A stretch of DNA of 64,000 bases from contig OY811977.1 in assembly GCA_963681505.1 (NCBI GenBank), forward strand, positions 7,029,326 to 7,093,325, read 5' to 3'. The translations under genes were made by a program, and so were the position numbers. This document shows positions 23,399 to 34,545 of this stretch, in pieces (the first letter of the stretch is position 1; each line of letters starts with the position of its first letter). Under the pieces are notes generated by a model. It ran no database searches. It had not been told where the DNA came from and saw only the letters and a list, made by a program, of their open reading frames with translations. This stretch comes from Eunapius fragilis. Its lineage: Eukaryota; Porifera; Demospongiae; Spongillida; Spongillidae.

Positions 23399-23655
23399 GT
23401 AATAAGACATTCTCTATGAGAAAGTTGGTGGCATATAGGATTGGAAGGCAAAAAGGAAGGAAACAAGGGTCTAATAATAAGGGGAAATCTATGCACCCAG
23501 TTGAACAACATAATGTCCTACAAATGTGCTAAATACAGGACTAATACATTTCCAATATTATTATACCCTTGTTTCTTTCCTTTTTACAGCACTATTGCCT
23601 TCCAATCCTATAAACAAAATTTCTGACATGCACAAAGAATGTTTCTTATTACTTG
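23399..23655. mobile_element. Fold-back MITE, family 2, copy 1
   Basis: Ends are AGTAATAAGACATTCTCTAT on the left and the inverted AAAGAATGTTTCTTATTACT on the right. Inner arms pair too (GGAAGGCAAAAAGGAAGG with CCTTTTTACAGC...GCCTTCC). A second copy at 41090-41367 has arms of about 120 bp. No coding sequence. Confidence 0.75.
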
Positions 23656-23924
23656 TTTCATCAGTTTTTTTCGTCGTGAGATAGAACATAACTAATTAAG
23701 AGTATTTTGAAATAAGACCATCAGTGGTGTGTCGTTACACAGTTCAGGAGGGGTATATTGTGTGGAGGAGGCCCACATGGAAGAGGTTTCTACTGGTGGA
23801 GATGGAAGTCCTGATGTGGAGGAGCAAGTATCATGCATCCATTGGTGGCCTTGTAGTGGTGTGAGGGGTCCACTGGTGGAGGTCCTGACACAGCTTGCTA
23901 AGCTTTTTCAAGACCACCATTGTG
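23656..23924. other. No recognisable feature
   Basis: A plus-strand frame runs through here into the neighbouring microsatellite (23729-24142), but most of its length is the repeat. I do not support it as a gene. Confidence 0.4.
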
Positions 23925-23933
23925 TGTATGTGC

Positions 23934-23981
<48 letters not shown>

Positions 23982-24020
23982 ATGTGTGTGTGTGCACGTG
24001 TGTTTGTGTTTGTGTGTGTA
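23925..24020. repeat. (TG)n microsatellite
   Basis: Interrupted TG repeat of about 95 bases. The flank AGCATTGGTACCTTTCTTTC and the GGAGGATGCAAATT that follows parallel the 3' flank of the microsatellite at 23223, so the two loci are duplicates. Confidence 0.85.
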
Positions 24021-24269
24021 GCATTGGTACCTTTCTTTCTTGGAGGATGCAAATTATGTGTAGGCAAGCTACTTGTAGACAGATCGAATCCTTGCATATA
24101 GTGGCAGTGAATATTATTGCTATCCTATCCAAAAGATTGTGAAAGACTGTAGAGTTTATACAGAGAGCATTCACCAGCATTTAATAATTATATGCACACT
24201 GTAGTATAACTTAGTAAGCACTGCCAATAAGAAAGTGTACCATTGACGGGGACATAAGATTTGACCATT

Positions 24270-24289
24270 CCCCCCCCCCCCCCCCCCCC
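24270..24289. repeat. Poly-C homopolymer, 20 bases
   Basis: Twenty consecutive C, followed after four bases by a second run of seven. Confidence 0.9.
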
Positions 24290-24361
24290 TCAACCCCCCC
24301 ATCATTCCGACCCTTTAATGACCACTATCAGCTGAAATAGAGGAGTCCTAAAATCATTTTA

Positions 24362-24500
24362 AAAAGCCTTTGGACATGACCATGTAGAGGAGACCATGGG
24401 ATATGAACATACAGTGGAGGGCATGAGTCTGAAAAGACATACTACCATTTTTGTGCTGATACAATTATGAGCACTAAAGAAATAGAAGGTAATGAAATCC
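24362..24500 (+). repeat. Dispersed repeat D, copy 2 of 3
   Basis: Shares GAGGAGACCATGGGATATGA and TTTTTGTGCTGATACAATTA with copy 1, and GAAATAGAAGGTAATGAAAT with copy 3. It abuts repeat R copy 3. Confidence 0.75.
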
Positions 24501-24720
24501 CTCTACGTAAAAACCAAAATCGAAGTAAATTGAATTTTCCTGCAGAAAGATATGGCGGGTTTGAACCCCAAGGGGTATCGGACGTATAAATCATGCAAAG
24601 AAGATAATCTAAGACTCCAAAATGTATCTTACTAATAGAGAAACTGTGTAGTATGAAGTGTTGAAAATAGGAAGTAAATAGCGCTTACCGTTCGGAAGTT
24701 ATAGCGACTCAAATGTGAAT
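24501..24720 (+). repeat. Dispersed repeat family R, copy 3
   Basis: Matches copy 4 (28003-28340) from CCCTCTACGTAAAAACCAAA through GGCGGGTTTGAACCCCAAGG to GCGCTTACCGTTCGGAAGTT. It is truncated at the 5' side by repeat D. Confidence 0.75.
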
Positions 24721-24789
24721 GATGTTATTTACTTTTAGTTATTATTGTTATTACTAGAAGTAATACATGAACACACACAAAATACATAA

Positions 24790-25005
24790 CTATGACTGGA
24801 CAGCTGTGGCCATATGGACATTTGGAGCAATTAATCTAACAGCCAGACGAGAGGCAAGGCGCAAAGGATGAAGGCGAGCTTCAGCTCCCCTGCAGCTGTA
24901 GGTCTCAGCGGCCAATGGTATGCATGACCAACTTAGCTCCGAGCATTTAGCATCATTGAAGGCATGTTTCCTTTGTTCGGAAACGCGGGCAAATTATCCC
25001 GCTCA
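24790..25005 (-). mobile_element. Non-LTR retrotransposon fragment (C-terminal domain)
   Basis: The minus strand reads SEQRKHAFNDAKCSELSW, then SCIPLAAETYSCRGAEA, then LASRLAVRLIAPNVH. These are the RKHxxND, CxxLxW, VPLxxETY and RLA stations of the domain at 61015-61690. It directly follows a tRNA-like segment (25045-25118) on the same strand, so the two may form one SINE or composite element. Confidence 0.7.
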
Positions 25006-25044
25006 GACGTGCCTTGCATTTGCTGGGACCTTGTTCGAAAATGT

Positions 25045-25118
25045 TGGTACCTCGGTGTGATTTGAACCACTGACCTTGCACTGTGGTTACACCGGTGTAA
25101 CCACTATGCCAATCTGAC
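25045..25118 (-). mobile_element. tRNA-like SINE head with pol III A and B boxes
   Basis: On the minus strand TGGCATAGTGG (25101-25111) fits the pol III A box and GGTTCAAATCA (25058-25068) fits the B box, 32 bases apart as in tRNA genes. The stretch GGTTACACCGGTGTAACC makes a stem where a D or anticodon arm would be. The acceptor ends do not pair convincingly, so I read this as a tRNA-derived SINE promoter and not a working tRNA. Confidence 0.6.
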
Positions 25119-26699
25119 CTTCCCCTACCCCCTCCCATTTAGGGGAAGGGCCATGCTTTATGGGACATCACATGGCATAAAAAGGAAGTGGTGCAAAATT
25201 GGAAGTAATCAAATTAAAGGACAGTCACAAATTTTAAAATGAAAATAGATGGGACAGTATAATAATACAATAGAAGCTAAACAGTTATTAATGTTGCCGG
25301 CAATGTGCAAGTTTAAGCACAGATGATTTGTAATGAGGTAACTGATGCAGTGTACTTACCAAGCCATCCTTACACAGTGGCTTCACAGGGATTGTGACAA
25401 GGTTTCTTACCTGCAGTGCTTTCCTTCGAAGAGAAGAAGTTATTACTATTCACATGTGGTCCAATGTGCGCCTGCACGCATTGTGATGAGATGTGTGTGA
25501 TGCAATGATTACATCACATGCACATCACAGTACATTAAACACACCCACCTCACTAGGGCCCAGAACAAGGTCATATGCCCTTCTATGGAATCACTACTAT
25601 GGCTGAGGGATTACCAGTGCCAATGAACTGGTCCATCTTATCCTGAAATGGCTGCTGGTGATTAGTAGGTGAGTGTGTCGCTACGTACAGGACCTTGTCT
25701 GAACACTCTGGTAATAGAGTATGGAGGCGTGTGATGGAGGGGGAGGGAGTGGAGTTTGAGAGAAGGGATGATGAAGTTTGATAAACAGCTCTAGATTAAC
25801 ACAACATCTCCTGGCTATTTCACCCCACTGCTGGGGTACGACAACTTGCTAACTAAAGTGTAATATAAACGTTTATGTCGTTTGAACGTAGTGAATTAGA
25901 CAGAAACTATGCTCTCTCCAATTGCAATTGGATTACATATTGCGTAAGTGTGAGGCATGTGGGCATGGCCACGTGGAGGAGGGTATATTAGCCTTGGGAG
26001 CGGGAAGAATGGTCAGTCTAAGGTCATAAGTGCACGTGACACCTGGAAAACTTCAAAATAAGTGTATTTTGCCATGTTTTTTGTCATATCGGAATCAGGT
26101 TGCTCCTTAACATCATGACCACAGATGAAAGCACAAGATCTGAAGTCTGGTTCAGAGCAGTGTGTGTTGGGTTTTTTCCTCACTGAGGTTTTTTTCCCTG
26201 AGCTGGTGTGGGCCCACCACTCTAAATAAAGTAGGCTAAAACCAAAAATTTAGTTATAGGTAGTTGGCCCCTGCTCTGTGTGTGCTTCTATGTGTGCTGT
26301 GTTTTGTTGATTTTGTGGTGAAGTTTGTAAGGTGTCAATCTATGTTAGGTGTCGTGCACAGCCAACGCTACACCAATGTGTTGTCATGGGAGTGGGTAGG
26401 GTGCAAGGGTTATGTGGGAGGCAATAGGAGAGAGTGCAAACAGACATCTCATATACGGACATGTCATATAACACTCCATGTGTACATCCCAAAAAACGCT
26501 TTTCAGTAGCTTTTATAAATGAAATATGAGCTTGATTAGTGAGGTTTTATTTTCTCCATCTTGAATTGAAAATTAATTTTAATCTTTTGGATAATCCATA
26601 GATGATGTGCTTAATTTAATTTAAGTATAATTAATAAGTGCTACCAACAATAAGGTTGAGTAAAACTGAAAGCCAAAACACCAATCCCATGGTAAACTG
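25119..26699. other. No gene recognised
   Basis: About 1.6 kb without a supportable gene. An AATAAA occurs at 26225 after a T-rich stretch, but no upstream coding frame fits it. An 81-codon frame at 26264-26509 starts with a hydrophobic stretch but lacks a family match or conserved copy. Confidence 0.4.
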
Positions 26700-26862
26700 A
26701 ATGTGCAGTCCCCAGACCAAACGTCACCTGATGCTCAGCCCCACATCACCTGATATGCAGTCCCCAGACCATACATCACCTGATGCGCAGCTCCACATCA
26801 CCTGATATGCAGTCCCCAGACCATACATCATCTCCTGATGTGCAGTCCCCCCAGACCAAGCA
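26700..26862. repeat. Tandem repeat, about 50-bp unit, three copies
   Basis: The unit CAGTCCCCAGACCATACATC, then ACCTGATGCGCAGC and CACATCACCTGATATG, repeats about three times with small changes. Pyrimidine-rich sequence (CCTCCCACCTCTCCC) follows to about 27200. Confidence 0.75.
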
Positions 26863-27354
26863 TATTTGAAGGTCATGATGCTACCACATTATGCCCCTCA
26901 TCGAACCACACCCACCCCACCTCTCCCTTCCTTCCACCTCCCACCTCTCCCCCTTCACACATACCCTTCACTTCCCCTTCCAACTGGGTGAGGTCAGCCA
27001 TGACCTGGTCAAACTGGACATGAGAGGCCGCCTGCAGATTAGCAGCATCAGGTAGGGGACACACTTCTGTGGACATGCCTGCAAACTACACCAGAGAAAG
27101 ATACAGTTGTAAATAATATATCTTCACCATTAGCCAATTCTCCTCCCCCCATTCCATCTTCTTTCCCTTCTCTCCTCCCTTCTCCTCTCTTCACTCTCTC
27201 CCTTACCTTATCTGCATGTCCAATATATAGTGTAGCCTAACGGGGACCCTCTGACAAAAGTATTGTGGCATTTGCCCCCACGGCCCTCGTGCTTCCTACC
27301 CCACTGACACCAGTCCAATACATGCAACACACAGTCCAGTTACATGCGTGAAAA

Positions 27355-27512
27355 ACACATCAGTGACATGGACCAGAGTCCTTTTGACATGACCATGTAG
27401 AGGAGACCATGGGATATGAGCAAACAGTGGCGGGCATGAGTCTGACAAGACATACTACCATTTTTGGGCTGATACAATCATAAGAAATAGAAGGTAATGA
27501 AATATGTGGTTT
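27355..27512 (+). repeat. Dispersed repeat D, copy 3 of 3
   Basis: Shares AGTGACATGGA, GAGGAGACCATGGGATATGA and AAATAGAAGGTAATGAAAT with the other two copies. Confidence 0.75.
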
Positions 27513-27751
27513 ATTTGCACATGTAGGACCAAACATAAAGAGAATGAATCTGAATATGAACATAACAAAAGTAGTTGAGAAAGAAGTTGTATAGTAGGCC
27601 AGTGAAAGCAATGTAACCAAAAGACATAGAAAAATGGACAAAGCTTATGAGTGAATCTATGTAGCACACAACATAACAATTTACAGGGTGTACAGGAAGG
27701 GGAAAAGGATATTGTCATGGTGGAAAGAGTGTGTATAGGTGTAACATGAGA

Positions 27752-27815
27752 TGTGTGTATGTGTGTGTGCGTATGTGTGTGTGTGTGTGTGTGTTGGTTC
27801 ATGGGTGTGGTTCAT
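27752..27815. repeat. (TG)n microsatellite
   Basis: Interrupted TG repeat followed by a doubled GGTTCATGGGTGTG. Confidence 0.85.
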
Positions 27816-28002
27816 GGGTGTGTGTGTGCCAGCGATGCAGATGAAATAAAAACGGTGGGCGTTTAAACAAACATGTGCCTGCGGAACGCAAATCCCAACA
27901 ATAGGGAAGTGTTACATGTGTTCCAGCCTAGCTGCACTGCATGTGGTTTTAACTCGACCACGCCTCTTCCCTAGCCTAGCTGATACACTGTGCATTTTAT
28001 CT

Positions 28003-28340
28003 GGCGCGACATGAACGAGAAATGTGCAATTACTTTGCACAGCTGTATCTCCGTAACAGATCGAGTAAAAAATTAACGAACAGTACTGATCAATAGGTAC
28101 GTACAGGATCCCTCTACGTATAAACCAAAATCGAAGTTAATTAAATTTTCCTGCAGAAATATACGGCGGTTTTGAACCCCAAGGGGTATCGGACATATAA
28201 ACGCTGCAACGAAACTAATTAAGACTCCAAATGTATTATACTATAGAGAAATGGTGTAGTATGAAGAGCTGAAAATTGGAAGCAAATAGCGCTTACCGTT
28301 CGAAAGTTATAGCGATTCAAACGTGAATCATTTTTATGAC
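28003..28340 (+). repeat. Dispersed repeat family R, copy 4
   Basis: The longest copy of the family without a hairpin head. It runs from ATCTGGCGCGACATGAACGA through CCCTCTACGTATAAACCAAA and TTTTGAACCCCAAGGGGTAT to CGAAAGTTATAGCGATTCAA. Confidence 0.75.
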
Positions 28341-28377
28341 TGACTTAAATATATATATATGGCGATGGGTCATTTTC

Positions 28378-30106
28378 GCGTGAACTGTCCCATATATATA
28401 CAGTATAAGTTTTATTATTTTTGCGCTCAGTGCATGGTAGCGAGTTTGTAACAAAATGAGTTTGGACAATTTTGTGGGCTCTATAGTTGGACGATCTGCG
28501 CGACGCAATCCAAGAAGTAATAACACTGTTATCGAGATGGAAGCGATGCATCAATTGGTTTGAAAACGCACAATATATGTTTGATGTAACACTTTACTCA
28601 GGATTCGACATAACAGACCGTGGAATATTTTGATTGATGACGTGCACATTTAAAAAAATGGCCCAACAATTCAATGGACCAGTTGCGCGTAAGCGATGGA
28701 ATGTTGATTAAACATATAATTGAACGTGACGTCACGTCCGGACTGCTAGCTCTATGTCTAAAAGTTGTCAACCCAAGAAACGGTAACGTTTAGTCATGAT
28801 ATTTAGCCTTAGCTTCACCAAACCCATAAGCAGATGATTTTCTGGAACTAGTTTTCGTTTTTCAATTCCGTACATGAGCGCCCTCCTTTGACTCTCAGTA
28901 CTGCAGATCACTAACAACTGGACCAAGGAAGTTGTAGAAGGCCAAAAAAATATGAACCCAGTATAGACTCTAACTAGGCAATCATCGTATTCGATCCTGA
29001 AGTTAATCTTTGTAGGTGCATATTCGTTTCTGGAAGTATTTTGAGTTTCTAGATATTCTTCTATACGTGGAGTTACTCTGGGAGCATTAATTAATGATTC
29101 AGTCTGAAAGGAGCTAGATTGAACCCATCGACGGGTAATGTGCCAGACTGTGAGGCATCATCAACATTGTTGGGCAACTCATGCAATTGATAGTCGCTCA
29201 CTAGTTAATCACCTACAGAAAGTGGAGGTTGTTTAAAGGTGGATGTTGTCACAGAATTGCTGCATGCTTATGTTACTGACGTTGACGATAGCGAATCTAT
29301 AGTCGAATTAGCTGCTTATTGGCCTCTCGGTTTTTAGCCCGCTTGCTAGAGGGGTGGGGGGAGGGGGGGCGGTGCGGGGGCAGCGAGAATCACCTTTCCC
29401 CGAGGGTAGTTTCGGGGTTGTTATTCGCTTCGCTATTTGGAAAATGTCTGATGGAGCAAACGCGATGGTGAGGCTTTATATCCTTTGGCTGTACAGTAAG
29501 TTAAACACGGTAAGCTAGCCAGATAGCCGCTTTTCTAGGTTAGTAGGGAATCATGAAAGGAGGCTTGGATCGCCGGACTTGCTGTTGTCACACACTCGGC
29601 ATCATGTGTCAGGCATAGCAGCTGTTTATTCCGTAAGGTTTCCCAAGGATGGCGGCATTACACGTTGAGCTCCGTTCAAAGAGTAGCAGTCCGGCTGTAA
29701 TTAACGATGATTAAATTCTTTGTACCTTACGCGCAACTCGTCCATTGGCTCGAATGTCAAAAATATGGCGACTTACTTTAAAAATTCAAATTAAAAAGAT
29801 GCCAATGTGCGCGCTAAACTAACAACCTCTTGGGAGCCTGGCTGAAAAAAAATCTTGCCTTCTTTGTAATACTTGAATTGTCTATGGGGATGGATTTGAA
29901 CAGCGATTTAAATATACACTTCGCAAATGTGGGCCGGAGTGTTATTCGCTCTTTTGTTTTACAGTGCAATTTTAATTGTCATCGATATTGTTGTGGTAAT
30001 TAATTACAGAAATTATAAATGTCATCTATAGACGTTTATGTTCATTCTGTCAATGGTATTGCCCCGCTATGCCTACGTAATTTTTATTTTATTTTATTTT
30101 ATTTTT
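28378..30106 (+). repeat. Segment Q, direct copy, split by an insertion
   Basis: The halves 28378-28680 and 29739-30106 together match 32870-33360 and 36480-36980 (direct) and 30380-31179 (inverted). Shared words include ACACTTTACTCAGGATT, GACCGTGGAATATTTTGATT and TTGAATTGTCTATGGGGATG. In the other copies the halves are continuous, so the 1,058 bases between them were inserted here. Confidence 0.8.
28681..29738. mobile_element. 1,058-bp insertion with terminal inverted repeats
   Basis: AGTTGCGCGTAAG (28681-28693) is perfectly inverted at 29726-29738 (CTTACGCGCAACT). Pairing extends outward to 22 bp with one mismatch (CAATGGAC and GTCCATTG), though part of that may be target sequence. Comparison with uninterrupted segment Q (for example near 36590-36610) suggests a target duplication of the TGGACC type. 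No open frame resembles a transposase, so it is probably non-autonomous; the family is unknown to me. Confidence 0.65.
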
Positions 30107-31187
30107 TATGACGGCTACAGTATGGTTAGTATGTCATGTGAGAGGGCATGCATCCGCATTAATCACACGTTTGGCATACACCACGGACACTTGTAGGTCA
30201 TCAATTGTAGCAAGAGGCGGGTGTTTGCAGGCTCACTTGGCCAGGTTCTCTAACAATCTCCAAGCTTGTACACTAAAAAAAAAAGAGAGATCGCTAAATT
30301 ACAATATCACTGACTTGATTGTGCATGGCGTTGAATGCTAAACCCACCTTTTTTCTGCGTTAGTTATCGTTACTGATTGTAATGTATTTATCGTACATTA
30401 AATAATAAAATATAATTATGTAGGTATAGCGGGGCAATACCATTGACAGAATGAACATAAACTGTAAATGACATTTATAAGGTCTATAATTAATTACCAC
30501 AACAACATCGATGACAAATAAAATTACACTGTAAAACAAAAGAGCGAATATCACTCCAGCCACATATGCGAAGTCAATAATTAAATCGCGGTTTGAGAGA
30601 TCGCGGTTTTTCCCCCGTAAAATCCATCCCCATAGACAATTCAAGTATTACACAACCACGCACGATTTTTTTAGCCAGGTTCCCAAGAGGTTATTAGTAT
30701 AGTGCGCACACTGGCAATTTTTTAATAAAAATTTTTAAAGTAAGTGGCCATATTTTCGCCATTTAAATTTTCGGTCCAGTTGAATTGTTGGGCCATTTTT
30801 CTAAATGTGCGCGACATCAATCAAAATATTCCACGGTCTGTTATGTCAAATCCTGAGTAAAGTGTTACATCAAACTTATACTGTGCATTTTCAAACCAAC
30901 TGATAAATCGCTTCCATCTTGATAATAGTATTACTAGTTGGATTGCGTAGCGAAGATCTTCATATTATCGTGCCAACGAAATTGTCCAAACTCATCTTGT
31001 TCCAATCTCGATATCCTTGCACTGAGCGTATAACTAAGGTTTAGAGTGGCCTGATATAAATTACAGCGAGCAAAATAGGCATTGGATAACATAATACGTA
31101 ATGTCACCACCATGATATGCTCAGAGGAATAGCTTATCAAAAACAAAACGTAGTTTATAATTATTATCATTAATTAGTACTTACAAG
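30107..31187 (-). repeat. Segments C and Q, inverted copies
   Basis: Bases 30107-30340 are the reverse complement of 33385-33615 and 36990-37230 (segment C), and 30380-31187 is the reverse complement of about 36170-36980 (segment Q). Next to the direct copy at 28378-30106 it forms an imperfect palindrome of nearly 3 kb. Frames inside change between copies, so I see no gene. Confidence 0.75.
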
Positions 31188-32338
31188 CAGTGTTGCCGCA
31201 AAATACTTTTTCTATTTAATCGTCTATTTCGCGATATATCGCGAAATGAGGATTTAATCGCGATATTTATATCGCGATATATTATTAATATTTATTATCA
31301 ATTATAACTAGTTATCATTGTTGTGGTGACTAATTATGGCTACCAAAGTGAACGCAAAACCCGCACTTGTTGCTACAAAAGATGAATTCGTTTGTGTCGA
31401 TCGCAAAGTGTATAAAAGCAGTGTCTGGCAATACTTTGGATGGCACAAGAAAGCAATCGGTTCTTGCTGGGGTCATTTGCTATGGATTGGTGTCAAGACA
31501 TGGGAACAATACCTCGAACATGTGGTACCACATCACATCCGTGCATGGAATAAAGGCACTCCAGCAAGGGTGAGTGTATATGGTAAAATAGACTTGCAGT
31601 TGTACTGTGGATACGTTTTTATGTGTACAGCTGCAGGAAGGAGGAAATAGGCAGCAGCTGCAGCACAAACACTGCCAGACTTGCCAGAGTAACGGCTGAG
31701 GAAGATGAATCAGAAGAGGCAGAGCCACCAGCAAAGAAGCCAGCGTGTTCAGAAGAGGAAGACTTCAATTTACTCTTTGGCCAAAAGGAAGATGAAGGTT
31801 TAGAGCCAGTAGAAGCTGATGATCTCCTGAAAGTAATTCAAGACGAATTGGAAATATATCTGAAGACAGCAGAAACGAATTTTAGAAGTGATGATCCATT
31901 GCTATGGTGGAGGAATCACGAGTCATGCTTCCCCACCATAGCCAAACTGGCGAGGAAATACTTGTCCATTCCTGCTTCTACTGCACCAGCAGAAAGAGTA
32001 TTTTCTACCGCGAAAAATATTGTTCAATAGAACCGGTGGCGCATCCTACCGGAAAGGCTATGTAAATGCATCTTTATAAGGCAAAATAAAAACCTATTTT
32101 AAGGGATTATACTCTTCATTACCGTTCATGGCGTTCATTTTACCATATCACCGGCATCCTTGATTTAACCCTTGATTTCATTCAATTTACCCGTATTTGA
32201 AGTCGTTTTAACTCTCGTAAACATGTATGGTAAAAATCGCCGCGAAATGAATACATATTATTCGCGATATATCGCGTTTCGCGATATAAAGATTTAATCG
32301 CGATATATCGCATTTCGCGATATATCGCGGCAACACTG
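31188..32338 (+). mobile_element. hAT-type DNA transposon, internally deleted
   Basis: CAGTGTTGCCGC at the left end is inverted exactly at the right end (GCGGCAACACTG). The flanks are CTTACAAG (31180-31187) and CTTACAAA (32339-32346), an 8-bp target duplication with one difference, as expected for hAT elements. The empty site survives in the inverted paralogue at 36171-36178, where TTTACAAA stands alone between matching flanks. Subterminal TTTCGCGATATATCGCG palindromes recur near both ends and could be transposase-binding sites. Confidence 0.85.
31336..32100 (+). pseudogene. hAT transposase relic: broken BED finger and C-terminal dimerisation domain
   Basis: The N-terminal part reads SSVWQYFG, which opens BED zinc fingers. 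After a frameshift the second frame gives GVICYGLVSRHGNNTSNMWY and HITSVHG, the rest of a BED finger. A plausible intron (GTGAGT at about 31570, TTTTATGTGTACAG at about 31630) follows. The 3' part is an acidic linker and then DPLLWWRNHES, FPTIAKLARKYLSIPASTA and ERVFSTAKNIV, the hAT C-terminal dimerisation domain, ended early by TAG where NRWRILPERL would continue. The RNase H-like catalytic core of some 300 residues is missing. The relic cannot encode a working transposase. Confidence 0.8.
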
Positions 32339-32346
32339 CTTACAAA

Positions 32347-32869
32347 ACAACCGGATCATATTCTTGTGAATAATAATCCGTATAAGTACGCTTCACGGAA
32401 TGCCACACCAAAAATTGAATTACCCTTGCTGTTCGTTACAGAAATAAAAGAACGGCATGAGCAGAATAGAACATACCTCCCTGCAGTAGCCATACTGATG
32501 CTCTCCTACTATGCGGTGGCATATATGATGAGGAAAATGGGAACCACAATTCTATCTACCTAGTTAGTGCATCTATACAAGGATCGAGAAAATACAGATT
32601 TTTACTAACAGTGAATATTCTGGTATTCACGTGATCTATATGCTTAATGGTCTGAGGTACAAATGTGTCACGCATAGTTACAAAAGGTGAACGGGTATCC
32701 TGCCTGCCTGAACATGCGCATAAAAGCTTTGCGGTTACATCACATCTATATGTATACGTATTCTGTTGAAGGCTAGAAAGCTAATTGGTCAACAAGACGA
32801 GTTGTTGGCATTGCGTGGCGCATGATATTGATTACAGCTTATCGAGATGGATTCGATTTATCAATTGGT
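32347..32869 (-). repeat. Segment F, inverted copy
   Basis: Reverse complement of 35690-36170. Shared words include ATCATATTCTTGTGAATAAT, GGCATGAGCA and ATATGTATACGTA. With 30380-31187 it completes the inverted image of 35690-36980, interrupted only by the hAT element. Confidence 0.75.
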
Positions 32870-34389
32870 TTGAAAACGCACAATATAAGTTTAATGTAGC
32901 ACTTTACTCGGGATTTGACATAATAGACCGTGGAATATTTTGATTGATGACGCGCACATTTAGAAAAATGGTCCAACAATTCAATAGGATCGAAAATTTA
33001 AATGGCAAAAATACGGCGACTTAATTTAATTTTTAAAATGCCAGTGTGCGTGCTATACTAACAGCCACTTGGCAGCCTGGCTGAAAAAAAAATTGTGCGT
33101 GCTTTGTAATACTTGAATTGTCTATGGGGATAGATTTGAACGGAAAAACCGCGATTTCTCAAATCGCGATTTAATTATTGACTTCTCATATGTGGCCGGA
33201 GTGTTATTCGCTTTTTTGTTTTATCGTGTAATTTTAAATGTCATTGATGTTGTTGTGGTAATTAATTATTGGGCATTTACACGTTTATGTTGTTCATTCT
33301 ATCAATGGTATTGTCCAGCTATGCCTACATAATTTAATTTTATTATTTGTAAATGTATTACAATCAGTAACGATAACTAACGCGGAAAAAAAGGTGGTTT
33401 TAGCATTCAACGCCATGCACAATCAAGTCAGTGATAATCTCTCTTTTTTTAGTGTACAAGCTAGGACATTGTTAGAGAACATGGTCAAGTGACCCTGCAA
33501 ACACCCGCCTCTTGCTACAATTTATGACCTACAAGTGTCCGTGGTGTATGCCAAACGTGTGATTAAAGCGGATGCGTGCCCTCTCACATGACATTCTAAC
33601 CATACTGTAGCCGCCACATGGTCTTCAGCTGAGAAGAAGATATTGGGTAATGGCTGAAAATGTCGGACAACTGAAGTTTACTGGTGAAATCTAATGGTCG
33701 GGAATCCATCCTTCTGCTATTATTGTGGGAAACTTTCATGGAGAAACCAATGTTTGGTTGTCAATTACGGCTGTCTACTCTCATTGAACGCGGGCCTCAG
33801 CCCAAAATTTTAAAAATGGATTTGCTACCCCATAGCAACGAACCGGACAACCGATACTTTGGAATGCGCTATACAAAAGGCACACAGTGTTCACATGCAA
33901 TAGCCTTACTGAAAACGCTTCAAGTGCACCTCTGAACATTTGTAGCCATTGCTGCAGGTCATCATATAATGCAGAGAGTTATCAACTGACCATAGATGTA
34001 TGACAGGACGTTATAATTAGGTGGTCATGGCAACGAATGAACAGAGACGTGCAACATCCACCCTGCAATGCAACTGTGTATCTGTAACCATTTTAACATC
34101 TATCGCTGCGGCGGCCGTTTGCAACATTACTGACTTCACGATGATGTCACCATTGTCAAGCACGCGAAACCTTTCTGGAAAAGAGTCGCAATTAATGACA
34201 AGTGTACCTATACCTCCGACCAAATGTGGTAGTTTGCTCCCCATGTCATTATTAGGGCCGATCCCTGCCCTTCCGCCGCCACTGTGAGACAATTACATCT
34301 ACTGAGCTGCAAACAATAATTATATAACTTAACTTCCTGCATGCAGTATAACTGTTACAGGAATAACTATACATGGAATTTGATAATAT

Positions 34390-34545
34390 TACTTAATAGG
34401 TATGTTTTGTCTATTATACGGTAACAACCTAATTATACATTTTGCGATCTCTGCTGCATATTATTATATAAATGCCTCTTACAGCTGATTGTTCATTTCA
34501 TCTCGAAGACAAGCACACATATACAGATAACAAGTGGAAATGCTC
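34390..34545 (+). promoter_or_regulatory. Promoter region of FGF-like gene 4
   Basis: TTTGCGATCTC at 34441-34451 lies 13 bases before TATATAAA at 34465-34472. GCCTCTTACAGCTGA follows immediately, then TCTCGAAGACAAG and the ATG about 75 bases after the TATA box. The same order is kept in front of genes 3 and 5 and the stub at 41 kb. Confidence 0.65.

Noticed and set aside
23729-24142. 137-codon plus-strand frame
   Set aside because: Most of it is (TG)n read as Val-Cys. The remainder has no motif.
25045-25118. Functional tRNA gene
   Set aside because: A and B boxes are good, but the acceptor stem does not pair and the anticodon arm is unclear, so a SINE head is the better reading.
33684-33935. 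Open frame of about 83 codons repeated at 37302 in the duplicated unit
   Set aside because: Both copies begin with GTG, not ATG, and the C-terminal parts diverge by frameshift. Conservation follows from the recent duplication and not from coding constraint.
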